From Chitiniphilus purpureus (GTDB lineage: Bacteria > Pseudomonadota > Gammaproteobacteria > Burkholderiales > Chitinibacteraceae): 64,000 bases of DNA. Positions 16,300 to 26,581 of this stretch are shown piece by piece (positions within the stretch are counted from its first letter, which is position 1; every line of letters begins with the position of its first letter). The notes under the pieces are model-generated. The model did no database searches and was not told the origin of the DNA. It was given only the letters and a program-made list of their open reading frames with translations. The DNA lies in the NCBI RefSeq assembly GCF_025642115.1, contig NZ_CP106753.1, forward strand, positions 1,883,501 to 1,947,500. Direction: 5' to 3'. The translations under genes were made by a program, and so were the position numbers.

Positions 16300-17991
16300 C
16301 TAGTGGCGCGAAGCGCCTTCGGCACCGATGCCGGTCATCGAACGGATGAACTGCGGCAGGAACAGTGCCTTCTCGTTGGCGGCGCGCGTGCTGTTGTCCA
16401 GCTTCGAGAACAGCCAGATGCTGAAGAACGCCAGCGGCATCGAGAAGAGGGATGGATTCTCGTAGGGGAAAAGGGCTGCGGGATGGCCAAGCGTCTTCAC
16501 CCAGACCGCGGGGCCGAGCACGATCATCAGTATCGCGCTGACAAGGCCGATGGTGCCGCCGATCACCGCGCCGCGTGTGGTCAGCCCTTTCCAGAACATC
16601 GACAGGAACAGCACCGGGAAATTGGCCGAGGCGGCGATGGCGAACGCGAGGCCGACCATGAAGGCGACATTCTGGTTCTCGAAGGTGATCCCGAGGATGA
16701 TGGCGACAATGCCGAGCACGACGGTGGCGATCTTCGAGACCCGCACCTCCTTGGCCTCGTTGGTATGGCCCCGTGCGAACACGTTGGCGTACAGATCATG
16801 CGACACCGCCGAGGCACCCGACAGCGCCAGACCCGAGACCACCGCGAGAATGGTTGCGAATGCCACCGCCGAGATGAAGCCGAGGAAGTAATCGCCGCCC
16901 ACCGCACCTGCCAGATGCACCGCCGCCATGTTGGCGCCGCCGATCAGCTGCTTCACCGGCTCACCGTCCTTCATGATGGTCTCGGTGAATTCGGGCTTGC
17001 CCAGCACCAGCATGATGGCGCCGAAGCCGATGATGAAGGTCAGGATATAGAAGTAGCCGATGAAGCCGGTGGCAAAGAACACGCTCTTGCGCGCCTCCTT
17101 GGCGTCCTTCACCGTGAAGAAGCGCATCAGGATGTGCGGCAGTCCGGCGGTGCCGAACATCAGCCCTATGCCCAGCGAGATGGCATCGACCGGATTGGAG
17201 ACAAGCCCCCCCGGGCTCATGATCGCGCTGCCCTTGGGATGGCTCGCCACCGCAGTCTGGAACATGGTCTCGAAGCTGAAGCCCGTGAGCGAGAGCACCA
17301 TGGCGGCCATGAAGGTGGCGCCCGAGAGCAGCATCACCGCCTTGATGATCTGCACCCAGGTGGTTGCCAGCATGCCGCCGAAGGTCACGTACAGCACCAT
17401 CAGCACGCCGACCAGCATCACCGCGGAGCTGTAGCTCATGCCGAACAGCAGCTGGATCAGTTTGCCGGCGCCGACCATCTGCGCGATCAGATACAGCGCC
17501 ACCACCACCAGCGTGCCGATTGCGGCAAAGGTGCGCACCGGCGTCTGCGCCAGCCGGTAGGAGGCCACGTCGGCAAAGGTGTACTTGCCCAGATTGCGCA
17601 GCCGTTCCGCCACGAGGAAGGTGATGATGGGCCAACCGACCAGGAAGCCGATCGAGTAGATCAGTCCATCGAAGCCGCTGGTCATCACCAGCGCGGAAAT
17701 CCCGAGAAAGGAGGCGGCCGACATATAGTCGCCGGCAATGGCAAGGCCGTTCTGGAAGCCGGTGATGCCGCCGCCGGCGGCGTAGAAGTCCTTGGCCGAG
17801 CGGGTGCGGCGTGCCGCCCAGTAGGTGATGCCAAGCGTGAACGCGACAAAGATGAAGAACATCACGATCGCGTGCCAGTTGAGGCTGCGTTGCTCGACCG
17901 GGCCGTCCAGCGCCGGTGCGGCCCAGAGTGGCAAGGCCGCGCACAGTGTGGCGGCGGCAAAACCCAGGCGGCCATGGAGGGTGCGGATCAT
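16300..17991 (-). CDS. actP: Cation/acetate symporter ActP
   Basis: A 563-residue sodium:solute symporter (SSS family) that takes up acetate. It has an N-terminal signal-like segment, about 13 hydrophobic helices and SSS motifs such as [11 protein letters not shown] and [19 protein letters not shown]. Length matches E. coli ActP (549). It overlaps the upstream DUF485 gene by four bases (ATGA), the usual yjcH-actP pairing. Confidence 0.95.
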   Translation of the reverse strand: MIRTLHGRLGFAAATLCAALPLWAAPALDGPVEQRSLNWHAIVMFFIFVAFTLGITYWAARRTRSAKDFYAAGGGITGFQNGLAIAGDYMSAASFLGISALVMTSGFDGLIYSIGFLVGWPIITFLVAERLRNLGKYTFADVASYRLAQTPVRTFAAIGTLVVVALYLIAQMVGAGKLIQLLFGMSYSSAVMLVGVLMVLYVTFGGMLATTWVQIIKAVMLLSGATFMAAMVLSLTGFSFETMFQTAVASHPKGSAIMSPGGLVSNPVDAISLGIGLMFGTAGLPHILMRFFTVKDAKEARKSVFFATGFIGYFYILTFIIGFGAIMLVLGKPEFTETIMKDGEPVKQLIGGANMAAVHLAGAVGGDYFLGFISAVAFATILAVVSGLALSGASAVSHDLYANVFARGHTNEAKEVRVSKIATVVLGIVAIILGITFENQNVAFMVGLAFAIAASANFPVLFLSMFWKGLTTRGAVIGGTIGLVSAILMIVLGPAVWVKTLGHPAALFPYENPSLFSMPLAFFSIWLFSKLDNSTRAANEKALFLPQFIRSMTGIGAEGASRH

Positions 17992-18299
17992 GAGCGCACC
18001 TCCTGCACCAGTTCCTGGTTCAACTGGTCGAATTCGGTATTGGCACGGCGCACATAGATACCGGTGATCACGAAGGCCGACAGGATGACGAGTACGCCAA
18101 GCGGGATGCCAAGGGTGGTGACGCTGCCGGCGCTGAGCGGCATGCCCAGTGTGGATGGCGAGAAAGCGATCAGCAGGACGAATCCGTAATAGATCGTCAA
18201 CATCACGATCGTCAGCTGCCAGCCGAGGCGGGTTTTCTTGTGCACCAGTTCGGCGAACTTGGGGTTCGCCTGGATGCGTCCAATCAGATCTTCGTCCAT
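17988..18299 (-). CDS. DUF485 inner-membrane protein (YjcH-like)
   Basis: A 103-residue protein with two membrane helices, typical of the DUF485 partner of ActP. Start chosen at [19 protein letters not shown]; a longer reading to 18359 adds unconserved sequence. The four-base overlap with actP implies coupled translation. The molecular function of the family is unknown. Confidence 0.9.
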   Translation of the reverse strand: MDEDLIGRIQANPKFAELVHKKTRLGWQLTIVMLTIYYGFVLLIAFSPSTLGMPLSAGSVTTLGIPLGVLVILSAFVITGIYVRRANTEFDQLNQELVQEVRS

Positions 18300-18397
18300 G
18301 CGGGTCACTCCTGCGTTTGCGATGGGGCGGGCCCGTTGGACGGGAGCCGCCTGCCGCAACTACTCTATGAATACGCCGATTCGCGGTGCCAATCGCA

Positions 18398-18415
18398 ATT
18401 TCTGATATACGAAAT
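18398..18415. promoter_or_regulatory. Inverted repeat between DUF485 gene and LysR gene
   Basis: ATTTC-N8-GAAAT lies in the 236-base divergent region, overlapping a second small repeat CTGAT-N7-ATCAG. Its shape fits a LysR-type binding site and its position would allow control of the actP operon and of the LysR gene itself. No binding evidence exists. Confidence 0.4.
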
Positions 18416-18535
18416 CAGCAATCTTGATGAGGCATTGCAAAAGATAGACAAAACCAGCGTGGTTGCGCCCTAGCGGGAATCCCGGATGACGCACCGATTC
18501 GAGACGGAGCGCCCCAAACTGGGGATAATCCTTAT

Positions 18536-19423
18536 ATGGAAATCTATCAGCTGCGCACTTTCGTCGCCGTGGCGCTGCAGGGGCACCTGACCCAGGCGGC
18601 CGAACTCCTGCACCTGTCACAACCGGCTGTCACCGCGCAGATCAAGGCACTGGAGGAGGAGCTGGGCATCGCGCTGTTCGAGCGTTATCCGGGCGGCGTG
18701 CAACTGACCGAGGCGGGCAAGCTGCTGCTGCCTGATGCCCAGCGCATCCTGGCGTTGTCGCGCGACATGCTGCACCGGGCGCGGGGCATGTCGGGCGAGC
18801 CCAAGGGCAAGCTGCGCATCGGTACCATCGGCGTGCCGGGCCGGCTCAGGCTGGGCCCGCTGCTGGCCAGGCTGCGCCAGCGCTACCCGCTGATCTCGGT
18901 GCAGACACATCATGCGATCTCGGGCGTGGTGCTCAACGACGTGCGCAAGAAGGTGCTCGACGGCGGCTTCTATCTGGGCCGCAATCCGTACCAGAACCTG
19001 AATACCATGGTGCTCTCGGAACTGCGGTTCTGTGTGGCGATGCCGGCGGATTGGGCCAAGGTCTACGCCGAAGCCGACTGGAAGGCGCTGGGGCAGGCGG
19101 ATTGGCTGGGGCTGTCGCAGTTCACCAGTCTGTCGTCGATCACGCAGGAGCTGTGGCGCGAGCACAATGTCGCTCCGAACAAGGTGGGTGAATTCGACGA
19201 GGAGGCGACGCTGGTCGAAATGCTCAGGGCCGGCATCGGTCTGAGCATCCTGGCCGAACGGACTGCGCAGCGCTTTGCTGCGGACGGCTCGATCGCGCTG
19301 TGGCGGGGCGGTGAGACCGTGATTGCGGCGCCACTGCAGTTTGTCTATCCGGCCGAGCGCGAGGCCGATCCGCTGATATGCATGCTGCGCGATACCCTGC
19401 GCGAGGTGTGGGAGCTTGGCTAA
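18536..19423 (+). CDS. LysR-family transcriptional regulator
   Basis: A 295-residue LysR regulator: N-terminal winged helix (residues 1-60, with HLTQAAELLHLSQPAVTAQI) and a two-lobed substrate-binding domain (about 90-290). It is divergent from the DUF485-actP operon with a 236-base spacer that holds an inverted repeat, so control of acetate uptake is a reasonable inference; the effector is unknown. A bidirectional terminator follows. Confidence 0.9.
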   Translation: MEIYQLRTFVAVALQGHLTQAAELLHLSQPAVTAQIKALEEELGIALFERYPGGVQLTEAGKLLLPDAQRILALSRDMLHRARGMSGEPKGKLRIGTIGVPGRLRLGPLLARLRQRYPLISVQTHHAISGVVLNDVRKKVLDGGFYLGRNPYQNLNTMVLSELRFCVAMPADWAKVYAEADWKALGQADWLGLSQFTSLSSITQELWREHNVAPNKVGEFDEEATLVEMLRAGIGLSILAERTAQRFAADGSIALWRGGETVIAAPLQFVYPAEREADPLICMLRDTLREVWELG

Positions 19424-19458
19424 CGGCTAACCGCGGCATCCGGAACCGTCGGTAAACG

Positions 19459-19484
19459 AAAAACCCCGCCAAGGCGGGGTTTTT
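19459..19484. terminator. Bidirectional terminator between LysR gene and rpmG
   Basis: AAAAA, CCCCGCC, two bases, GGCGGGG, TTTTT form a near-perfect palindrome. It can terminate the plus-strand LysR gene and the minus-strand rpmB-rpmG transcript. Confidence 0.88.
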
Positions 19485-19513
19485 GCGTACCAGTCCAGCA
19501 GCCAGGGATAGGC

Positions 19514-19669
19514 TTACTTGAGCTTGGTTTCCTTGTACATCACATGCTTGCGGGCAACCGGATCGAACTTCTTGATCTCGATCTTTTCCGGCATGGTCCG
19601 CTTGTTCTTGGTCGTGGTGTAGAAGTGACCGGTACCGGCGGAGGATTCGAGCTTGATCTTTTCACGCAT
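19514..19669 (-). CDS. rpmG: 50S ribosomal protein L33
   Basis: The minus strand encodes a 51-residue protein beginning [20 protein letters not shown] and ending YKETKLK, the full length of bacterial L33. It lacks the CxxC zinc motifs, so it is the zinc-free (C-minus) type. rpmB lies 14 bases upstream, the conserved rpmB-rpmG pair. Confidence 0.97.
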   Translation of the reverse strand: MREKIKLESSAGTGHFYTTTKNKRTMPEKIEIKKFDPVARKHVMYKETKLK

Positions 19670-19683
19670 GGCAGTTCACCTGA

Positions 19684-19917
19684 TCACAGTTCGCCGCGGG
19701 CGCGCAGATCGGCCAGCACGGCATCGATGCCGTTCTTGTCGATGGTGCGCAGTGCGGCATTGGAAACACGCAGACGCACCCAGCGGTTTTCGCTCTCGAC
19801 CCAGAAACGACGGGACTGGAGGTTGGGAAGGAAGCGACGCTTGGTCTTGTTGTTGGCGTGGGAAACGTTGTTCCCGGTTACCGGACGCTTGCCGGTAACA
19901 ATGCATACACGAGCCAT
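19684..19917 (-). CDS. rpmB: 50S ribosomal protein L28
   Basis: A 77-residue L28 with [20 protein letters not shown] at the N terminus and the family pattern [16 protein letters not shown]. The start at 19917 gives the conserved MARVC; three upstream codons are in frame but not conserved. There are no zinc-binding cysteine pairs. It is cotranscribed with rpmG. Confidence 0.97.
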   Translation of the reverse strand: MARVCIVTGKRPVTGNNVSHANNKTKRRFLPNLQSRRFWVESENRWVRLRVSNAALRTIDKNGIDAVLADLRARGEL

Positions 19918-20002
19918 ATTGGACAATTCCCTGACTTCTGGAAAAACCGAGTTTATAGCATGAACCGCGCCAACGGTTCAAGTCACATGGGAGACAACGG
20001 CC

Positions 20003-22408
20003 TTATTCGCCCGGAGGCACCAGCACCGTGCGGTTGCCGTTGCTCTCCATCGGGCTCACGAGGCCGGCGGTTTCCATCTGCTCGATCAGTCTGGCAGCGC
20101 GGTTGTAGCCGATGCGCAACTGACGCTGCACCGACGAGATCGATGCCTTGCGGCTCTTGATCACAAAGGCCACCGCTTCGTCATAGAGCGCGTCGCCTTC
20201 CGGATCGCCACCGCTGCTGCCTTCCCATGGCGCGCCGCCGCCTGCCGCCGCCTCGGCCTCGAAGCCGCCATTGAGGATGCCGTCCACGTAGTCCGGCTCG
20301 CCTAGCGACTTCAGATACTCCACCACCCGGTGCACCTCGTCATCCGCCACGAACGCCCCATGCACCCGCTGCGGATACCCCGTGCCCGGCGGCAGGAACA
20401 ACATGTCCCCCTGGCCCAGCAGCGCCTCCGCCCCCATCTGGTCCAGGATGGTCCGGCTGTCCACCTTGGACGACACCTGGAACGCGATCCGCGTCGGGAT
20501 GTTGGCCTTGATCAGGCCCGTGATCACGTCCACGCTTGGCCGCTGCGTTGCCAGGATCAGGTGGATGCCGGCGGCGCGCGCCTTCTGCGCCAGCCGGGCG
20601 ATCAGCTCCTCGATCTTCTTGCCGGCCACCATCATCAGGTCGGCGAACTCGTCGACCACCACCACGATGAAGGGCAGGTGGCTCAAGGGTTCCGGGTCGT
20701 CCGGGGTGAGGGTGAACGGGTTGGTGAGCTTGTGGCCGGTCTTCTCGGCATCCTTGATCTTCTGGTTGAAGCCGGCGAGGTTGCGCACGCCCAGGGCGCT
20801 CATCAGCCGGTAGCGCTTCTCCATCTCGGCCACGCACCAGTTGAGGGCATTGGCGGCGAGCTTCATGTCGGTGACGACGGGGGCGAGCAGGTGGGGGATG
20901 TCGTCGTAGACCGAGAGTTCGAGCATCTTGGGGTCGACCATGATGAAGCGGACGTCGTCGGGGCTGGCCTTGTAGAGCAGCGACAGGATCATGGCGTTGA
21001 CGCCGACCGACTTGCCCGAGCCGGTGGTGCCGGCGACGAGCATGTGGGGGGCGCGGGCGAGGTCGGTGACGATGGGCTTGCCGGTGATGTCCTTGCCCAG
21101 CGCCATGGTGAGCTTGCTGCCCATATGATGGTACGGCTCGGACGAGAGGATCTCGGAGAGCCGGATCATCTGCCGGGTGGGGTTGGGCAGCTCCAATCCC
21201 ATATAGGTCTTGCCGGGAATGGTCTCGACCACGCGGATCGACACCAGGCCGAGCGCACGGGCAAGGTCCTTCATCAGGTTGACGATCTGGCTGCCTTTGA
21301 CACCGATCGCAGGTTCGATCTCGTAACGGGTGATCACCGGGCCCGGATAGGCGGCGACCACCTTGACCTCGACGTTGAAGTCCGCCAGCTTGCGCTCGAT
21401 CAGCCGTGAGGTGAACTCCAGCGTCTCGTGGCTGATGGTTTCCTGGGCGACGGGGGGCGGTGCCAGCAGGCCCAGCGCGGGCATCATCTCGCCGCCTGCG
21501 CGCGGTGGCGGCACCTTGATCGGCGGCAGTTCTTCCATCTCGAACAACATGGGCTGCGCGGCCTGGCGCTGCGCGGCCTCCTGCTGTTTTTCGAGTTCCT
21601 TCTTTTCCTTTTCCAGACGCTTCCCGGCCTGTTTCGCCACCGGCACTTCCAGCTGCGCGGTCTCGATCTTGAGCGGCGGCTTGTCCTCCTGGCGCTTCTT
21701 TTCCTCGGTGACCTTTTCCTCGCGCTTGACCGCGGCCTGTCGTCCGATACGCCGGTCCTGCGCGGCCTGCCAGCTGTCGATCGCCTTGAAACAGAGCCAT
21801 TCGAGCGCCGCACCCAGCCTTTCCATGGTCCCCAGCCATGACAGGCCGGTGAACAACGACATGCCGATTGCCCAGGCGGCGATCAGCGACAAGGTTGCCC
21901 CGGCGAATCCCAATCCGTGATAGAGCCAGCCGCCCAGGGCAAGGCCAAGCACACCGCCTGGCGCCAGCGGCAGCGGAACCGACAGCGAGTGCAGCCGCAG
22001 CGCCTCCAAACTGGCCGACGAGAGCACCACCAGCAGAAAGCCAGAGCAGGCGAGCAGCACCACCGGCTTGTTCGACTCTTCCAAGATACGGTCGATACGG
22101 CGGTAACCCCACCAGATCGCCGCGAAGCAGAACGCGACCCACCACCATGCGGACAGGCCGAACAGCGAGAGCAGGATATCGGCGACCCAGGCGCCAAGCA
22201 TGCCGGCACGGTTGCGCACGTCCAGATGGCTGGTGCTGTGCGACCAGCCCGGATCGGCCGGGTGGTACGAGGCCAGCGCCAGCACCATGTACAGTACCAC
22301 CGCGACCAGCAGGAACCACCACGACTCGCGCAAGGCGTTGGCGATCTGGGGTGGCAGCGCGGCGCGGGCCGAGGCGTTGGCGACGTTCTTCTTGCGAAAT
22401 AAAGCCAT
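20003..22408 (-). CDS. ftsK: DNA translocase FtsK
   Basis: FtsK couples chromosome dimer resolution to cell division. The 801-residue protein has four N-terminal membrane helices (about 20-190), a short charged Lys/Glu/Gln-rich linker (about 190-290), the RecA-like motor with Walker [15 protein letters not shown] and Walker [15 protein letters not shown], and a C-terminal winged-helix gamma domain ([21 protein letters not shown]) that reads KOPS. Start placed at [13 protein letters not shown]; the open frame continues upstream without homology. The linker is much shorter than in E. coli. Confidence 0.95.
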   Translation of the reverse strand: MALFRKKNVANASARAALPPQIANALRESWWFLLVAVVLYMVLALASYHPADPGWSHSTSHLDVRNRAGMLGAWVADILLSLFGLSAWWWVAFCFAAIWWGYRRIDRILEESNKPVVLLACSGFLLVVLSSASLEALRLHSLSVPLPLAPGGVLGLALGGWLYHGLGFAGATLSLIAAWAIGMSLFTGLSWLGTMERLGAALEWLCFKAIDSWQAAQDRRIGRQAAVKREEKVTEEKKRQEDKPPLKIETAQLEVPVAKQAGKRLEKEKKELEKQQEAAQRQAAQPMLFEMEELPPIKVPPPRAGGEMMPALGLLAPPPVAQETISHETLEFTSRLIERKLADFNVEVKVVAAYPGPVITRYEIEPAIGVKGSQIVNLMKDLARALGLVSIRVVETIPGKTYMGLELPNPTRQMIRLSEILSSEPYHHMGSKLTMALGKDITGKPIVTDLARAPHMLVAGTTGSGKSVGVNAMILSLLYKASPDDVRFIMVDPKMLELSVYDDIPHLLAPVVTDMKLAANALNWCVAEMEKRYRLMSALGVRNLAGFNQKIKDAEKTGHKLTNPFTLTPDDPEPLSHLPFIVVVVDEFADLMMVAGKKIEELIARLAQKARAAGIHLILATQRPSVDVITGLIKANIPTRIAFQVSSKVDSRTILDQMGAEALLGQGDMLFLPPGTGYPQRVHGAFVADDEVHRVVEYLKSLGEPDYVDGILNGGFEAEAAAGGGAPWEGSSGGDPEGDALYDEAVAFVIKSRKASISSVQRQLRIGYNRAARLIEQMETAGLVSPMESNGNRTVLVPPGE

Positions 22409-22533
22409 TGTGACAAATGGATGGGGCACGGAATGCCCGATTATAGCCACAGCGGACCCGGCCCAGCGCCCGCGGTGGCGACGGCTGCGCAAACCAGTGT
22501 CATGGACGTCGTGTCGCGGTGCTCCGCCGTCAT

Positions 22534-23280
22534 CTACTGCAGGTATCGTTGCTGCCATGCCACGAAGCATGCATGGGCATGGGCCGCGTAGTGGTCGCGC
22601 CCGGCGAATTGCCCCGGATCGAAGGCATCGAACACGTGATAGTTGGCCACGTGGTTGGGCGCGGTCAGGATGTGCCACATCTTTTGCAGCAGGGTCTCGC
22701 CGTCGGCCCATTCGAATGCTTCCTGCGCTTCGTAGTGCAGGAACACCGGCACGATGGGGATGCCGGTTTCGAGCGAGACGGTGAAGGCGCCGTACAGGAA
22801 TTTTTCCCACAGCCGCCGGCCCTTGCAGCCGCCTTCCGGGTAGAGCGCCACATTGTGCCCCGCATGCACGGCCGCGATCAGCGCCCCCTGGGCCGCCTGG
22901 CGCGAATCCTTGTTTTCACGCGTCACGAACAACGTGCCGGCGGCGGCTGCGATGCGGCCGACCAGCCACCATCGGCGCACTTCAGCCTTGGCCAGGCTCG
23001 TGACCGGAAACAATGCGGGAATGCCGATGTCCTCGAAGGCGGATGGATGGTTGGCGATCAGGATGTAGCGAGGCGGCAGCCGGCGTGTCTGATGCTGGTG
23101 CAGGCGCAACTGGACGCGCAAGGCACGTGCGAACACCCGGCACCAACTGCGGAACAGCCGCGGATACCAGCCTGACAGCCAGTGCAGCGGCAGCCAGGAA
23201 AGCACCAGCATCAAAAGGGTGAACAGGGCCAGATCGAGCCAGGCGACAAGGTCGCGCAGGCGTGCGGCAAGCCAGAGCAT
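22534..23280 (-). CDS. 1-acyl-sn-glycerol-3-phosphate acyltransferase (PlsC family)
   Basis: A 248-residue membrane acyltransferase. One or two N-terminal hydrophobic helices are followed by the HX4D-type motif NHPSAFED, a [11 protein letters not shown] region, and the YPEGG motif of glycerolipid acyltransferases. It probably acylates lysophosphatidic acid or a related lipid at the inner membrane. It lies downstream of the motC-type gene, where motD is often found in other bacteria. The start at 23280 gives a normal length. Confidence 0.85.
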   Translation of the reverse strand: MLWLAARLRDLVAWLDLALFTLLMLVLSWLPLHWLSGWYPRLFRSWCRVFARALRVQLRLHQHQTRRLPPRYILIANHPSAFEDIGIPALFPVTSLAKAEVRRWWLVGRIAAAAGTLFVTRENKDSRQAAQGALIAAVHAGHNVALYPEGGCKGRRLWEKFLYGAFTVSLETGIPIVPVFLHYEAQEAFEWADGETLLQKMWHILTAPNHVANYHVFDAFDPGQFAGRDHYAAHAHACFVAWQQRYLQ

Positions 23281-23397
23281 GCAACGCTCCCGGTCAGGGC
23301 GGACAAAGTCAGTCTTAAGTGCGGGTCTGGCCGGCAAACGCCGCATCCGGACCGTGCGCGCCGCTGCCCCGGGTCTGCGGCGGTGCCGGTCAGGGCG

Positions 23398-24138
23398 TCA
23401 GTGGACAAACCCCGCCAATTTGCTTTCCAGGAGCCGCGGATTCTCGCCGTTGGCAATGGTGTACAGCCCTTCGAGCAGCATCTCGCGTCGACGTACCTCG
23501 GTGGCGATATGGTGCTTGAGCTTGTTGGAGATCGGCAGGAACAGCAGGTTGGCCGAGCCGACACCATAGATGGTGGCGACGAAGGCCACTGCGATGCCGG
23601 CACCCAGCTTTGCCGGGTCGGACAGGTTTTCCATCACGTGGATCAAGCCCATCACCGCACCCAGGATGCCGATGGTGGGGGCGTAGCCGCCAGCCGATTC
23701 CCAGATCTTGGCCGCGGCGCGCGCGCGCTCCTCATAGGCGTCCACCTCCAGCTCCAGCGCGCGCCGGATCACCTCGGGCTCGGCGCCGTCCACCAGCATC
23801 TGCAGGCCGCGCTTCACGAACGGATCCTTCTCGGCGTTGACATAGGGTTCAAGCGCCAGCAATCCGCCGCGCCGCGCCTGCTGGCTCCAGCTGACCAGCA
23901 CACCGAGCACCTTGCGGAAATCGTGCTGCGGCGGAACGAACACCCATTTGGCAAGCCGCACCCCGGCGATGAAATCCTCGGCACGGCTTTGCAGCATCAC
24001 CGCACCGGTGGTTCCGCCGATCACGATCAGAAAAGCGGTGAGCTGGATCAGGGAGCCGATATGCCCACCTTCGAGCACCTGCCCCAGCACGATCGCGGTG
24101 ATGCCTAGCAACAGGCCGAAAAGACTGATCTTGTCCAT
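23398..24138 (-). CDS. Flagellar motor stator protein, MotA/MotC type
   Basis: A 246-residue MotA/TolQ/ExbB-family proton-channel protein with four hydrophobic segments. The cytoplasmic region has the conserved RG/E pattern, and the third and fourth helices include YAPTIGILGAVMGLIHVMENL and the conserved PxxxxxxxP spacing. It lies 15 bases after fliA, matching the fliA-motC order of many proteobacteria. No MotB/MotD gene follows in this window, so its peptidoglycan-binding partner must be elsewhere. Confidence 0.9.
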   Translation of the reverse strand: MDKISLFGLLLGITAIVLGQVLEGGHIGSLIQLTAFLIVIGGTTGAVMLQSRAEDFIAGVRLAKWVFVPPQHDFRKVLGVLVSWSQQARRGGLLALEPYVNAEKDPFVKRGLQMLVDGAEPEVIRRALELEVDAYEERARAAAKIWESAGGYAPTIGILGAVMGLIHVMENLSDPAKLGAGIAVAFVATIYGVGSANLLFLPISNKLKHHIATEVRRREMLLEGLYTIANGENPRLLESKLAGFVH

Positions 24139-24153
24139 GCGCAGATCTTGTTG

Positions 24154-24900
24154 TTAGCGGGTTTGCAGCCAGTCCTTGAGCCGCGTACGCAGCCGGGCGA
24201 CGGCCTGACTGTGCAGTTGCGAGACGCGCGACTCGGAGACGCCAAGCACGGCGCCGATTTCCTTGAGGTTGAGTTCTTCTTCGTAATAGAGCGACATCAC
24301 CAGCTGTTCGCGTTCGGGCAGGGCGGCGATGCCATCGATCAGGGTCTGCCGGAAACCGGCCTGCGACAGCTGTTCAAATGGATTGGCCTCGTGGTCGGCC
24401 GAATAATGGTCAAGCTGGTCGTTCTCGTCGGCCTGCTCGAAATCCTCGTAGTACACCAGTTGATGGCCGCGTCCGTCGGCCAGCAGTTGCTGGTACTGCT
24501 CAAGTGGCAGCTGCATCCGGGCGGCCACCTCCCCGTCGGTGGGCGCGCGTCCCAGTGACTGCTCCAGGTGCCGGATGGCCTGCTCGATCTCGCGCATGGC
24601 GCGGCGGGCCTGCCGCGGTACCCAGTCGATGTGCCGCAGCTCATCCAGCATTGCACCGCGGATGCGCTGGGTGGCGAAGGTTTCGAACTGCACCCCGGCG
24701 GTCGGATCGAAATTGCGCGCCGCCTCCATCAATCCCATCAGTCCGACCTGGATCAGATCCTCGACCTCGACACTGGCGGGCAACCGCGACGCCATGTGAT
24801 AGGCGATGCGCTTGACGAGCGGCACATGCGCGTGGACCCGGTCTTCCTGTGGCGAAGCCTGGGTCTGGCGATAAAGGTGGATGGCTCGGGGTGATGGCAT
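24154..24900 (-). CDS. fliA: RNA polymerase sigma-28 factor FliA
   Basis: FliA directs late flagellar and chemotaxis genes. The 248-residue protein has sigma region 2 (LIQVGLMGLMEAARNFDPTAGVQFETFA with RIRGAMLDELR), region 3, and region 4 with LNLKEIGAVLGVSESRVSQLHSQAV. It follows the MCE transport genes on the same strand after a 29-base gap, and precedes the stator gene. Confidence 0.96.
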   Translation of the reverse strand: MPSPRAIHLYRQTQASPQEDRVHAHVPLVKRIAYHMASRLPASVEVEDLIQVGLMGLMEAARNFDPTAGVQFETFATQRIRGAMLDELRHIDWVPRQARRAMREIEQAIRHLEQSLGRAPTDGEVAARMQLPLEQYQQLLADGRGHQLVYYEDFEQADENDQLDHYSADHEANPFEQLSQAGFRQTLIDGIAALPEREQLVMSLYYEEELNLKEIGAVLGVSESRVSQLHSQAVARLRTRLKDWLQTR

Positions 24901-24929
24901 ACCGTAACCGGATCGGGTTGCAATCCAGT

Positions 24930-25541
24930 TTAGCGGACAAGCGCAAGATCTGTCGCCCTGAGTCGTTGTTCCAGTTGGGTGAGCGCATTGGCCAGCGCCT
25001 CATCCGCCGCTGCGGCGATGCCTTCGCCGCCTGCAAGCCGGATCGGTGCCTGGCCGTGCGCCGGCCATTGGGCGGCAGCGGATCCATCGCGGTGCAGCGT
25101 GAAGGTCAGTTGGACGGTGACCTGCTGCGGCTTGCCAGGGCGCAGGTCGGCATAGAACGCGTCCACCCGCCCATGCAGTACCCAGGGATCGTCGGCCGGT
25201 TCGGTCTCGCTGACGATCTGCCCGAACAGACCGCTGGCGGCAAGCCAGGCCCGGGTACGTTCGGTCACGAGCTGTGCCGGTGCGGCGACGAAGCCGCGAT
25301 AGGGATCGACTGCATAGCGGTAGTCGCTTTCGCGGTAGACAAAGCGCCACTCGCGATAGCCTTCCGCCGCGCGCAACGGCGCCAGTCGCAGGGTCTGGGC
25401 CAATGGCGCCGCGGCCGGGGCAGCGGGGCGCGCGGCTTCGATGCGGTAGCGGCTTTCCGGCGGAGGCGGGTTGCCGGCGCAGCCGGCAAGCTGGCCGAGC
25501 AGCAGCGGCAGGGCGATCAGTGCGGCAAGGGGCGTCTTCAT
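24930..25541 (-). CDS. ABC-type transport auxiliary lipoprotein (PqiC-like)
   Basis: A 203-residue lipoprotein with signal peptide and lipobox LAGC (Cys near residue 21). The remainder fits the ABC_trans_aux/PqiC family, outer-membrane lipoproteins that accompany MCE systems. It overlaps the MlaD-like gene upstream by four bases. With that gene, the ATPase and the permease it completes an inter-membrane lipid transport operon. Confidence 0.85.
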   Translation of the reverse strand: MKTPLAALIALPLLLGQLAGCAGNPPPPESRYRIEAARPAAPAAAPLAQTLRLAPLRAAEGYREWRFVYRESDYRYAVDPYRGFVAAPAQLVTERTRAWLAASGLFGQIVSETEPADDPWVLHGRVDAFYADLRPGKPQQVTVQLTFTLHRDGSAAAQWPAHGQAPIRLAGGEGIAAAADEALANALTQLEQRLRATDLALVR

Positions 25542-26581
25542 CGTGGCGGCAACGGGTAGGGGGTGGGTTCGGAGCCGAACAGCAGTCCAGGCGGATTGCG
25601 TCGTGCGTTCTCGGTCAGCACGCGCAATTCGCCGGAAATGGCGTGCAGATTGTCCAGGGTCTGGGCGAGCTCGGTATCGCGGCTGGCCATCAGGGTGTCA
25701 AGGCGCGTGCTGACCCCTTCAAGGTTTTTCAGCGTGGTGCGCAGCGCGGGATCGGCCAGCAGCTCGCGGGCGCTGCGTGCCGCCGCGGCGACGTCGGCTG
25801 GCGCGCTTTGCCAGTTCGGATCGGCGGCCAGGGTCTGCAGTGCCTGGTTGGTGCGGCGCAGCTCGGTCAGCAGCGCCTGGGCGTCACGGCCGATCTGCGC
25901 CGTCGGTACCTCTTCCAGTTGCCGGCTGACCCGCAGCAGTGATTCGGAGAGCGGTTTGAACGGTACATTGCCCAACTGCCGGTCCGCAGTGTCGAGCAGG
26001 CGATTGAGCCGGGTGACGGTACCGTCGATATCCAGGTTCTGCGCCTTGGTGATCAGGTTCTGCGCGGCCTCCATGATCTGTGCCACCGCACTGTGCGCCG
26101 AGGGGATGTACAGCGCATCGGGCTGCCAGGAGATCGGCAGGGGCCGGTTCTGCTTGGCGTCCACATAGTCGATTTCCAGATAGTTGGTCCCGGTGAGCCC
26201 CTGCGGCGCGAGCCTGACCCGCAGGCCGCGCTTGATCTCGGCGTTCAGGTCGGCCTGGCTGAAGGTATCCATGCCGTTCCTGCCAAAGCGGCTTGGCTGC
26301 AGCTCCATTTCCACCAGCACGTACTGCTGCGCGCCGTTCCCGGTCTCGTATTTGTTGGCGGTGAAGCCGATCCGGCTGACCGAGCCGAGCGCGACGCCGC
26401 GATACTTGACTGGAGAACCCACATCCAGGCCCTGCACCGATTCGTCGAAATAGGTTTCCATGGCCACGGTGGAGCGCAGCCAGCGCCCGGCCCCGAAGGC
26501 GACGAACAGCGTGGCGCCGATGGCGATGCCGACGACAATGAACAGTCCGAGTCGGAAATAGGTGGCGTTGTGCTTGTTCAA
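25538..26581 (-). CDS. MlaD-family MCE substrate-binding protein
   Basis: A 347-residue protein with one N-terminal membrane helix (about 10-30), an MCE domain (about 38-125, containing GLDVGSPVKYRGVALGSV and the GLTGTNYLEIDYV signature) and a long helical C-terminal region. It should form a periplasmic hexamer that carries lipid between the membranes. Its start overlaps the ATPase gene stop (ATGA), so the operon is tightly coupled. The C-terminal extension is longer than in E. coli MlaD (183 residues). Confidence 0.9.
   Translation of the reverse strand: MNKHNATYFRLGLFIVVGIAIGATLFVAFGAGRWLRSTVAMETYFDESVQGLDVGSPVKYRGVALGSVSRIGFTANKYETGNGAQQYVLVEMELQPSRFGRNGMDTFSQADLNAEIKRGLRVRLAPQGLTGTNYLEIDYVDAKQNRPLPISWQPDALYIPSAHSAVAQIMEAAQNLITKAQNLDIDGTVTRLNRLLDTADRQLGNVPFKPLSESLLRVSRQLEEVPTAQIGRDAQALLTELRRTNQALQTLAADPNWQSAPADVAAAARSARELLADPALRTTLKNLEGVSTRLDTLMASRDTELAQTLDNLHAISGELRVLTENARRNPPGLLFGSEPTPYPLPPR

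Noticed and set aside
14362-18057. 1231-codon plus-strand open frame opposite the DUF294 gene and actP
   Set aside because: Low-complexity Gln/Arg/His sequence with no domain; both opposite genes are certain.
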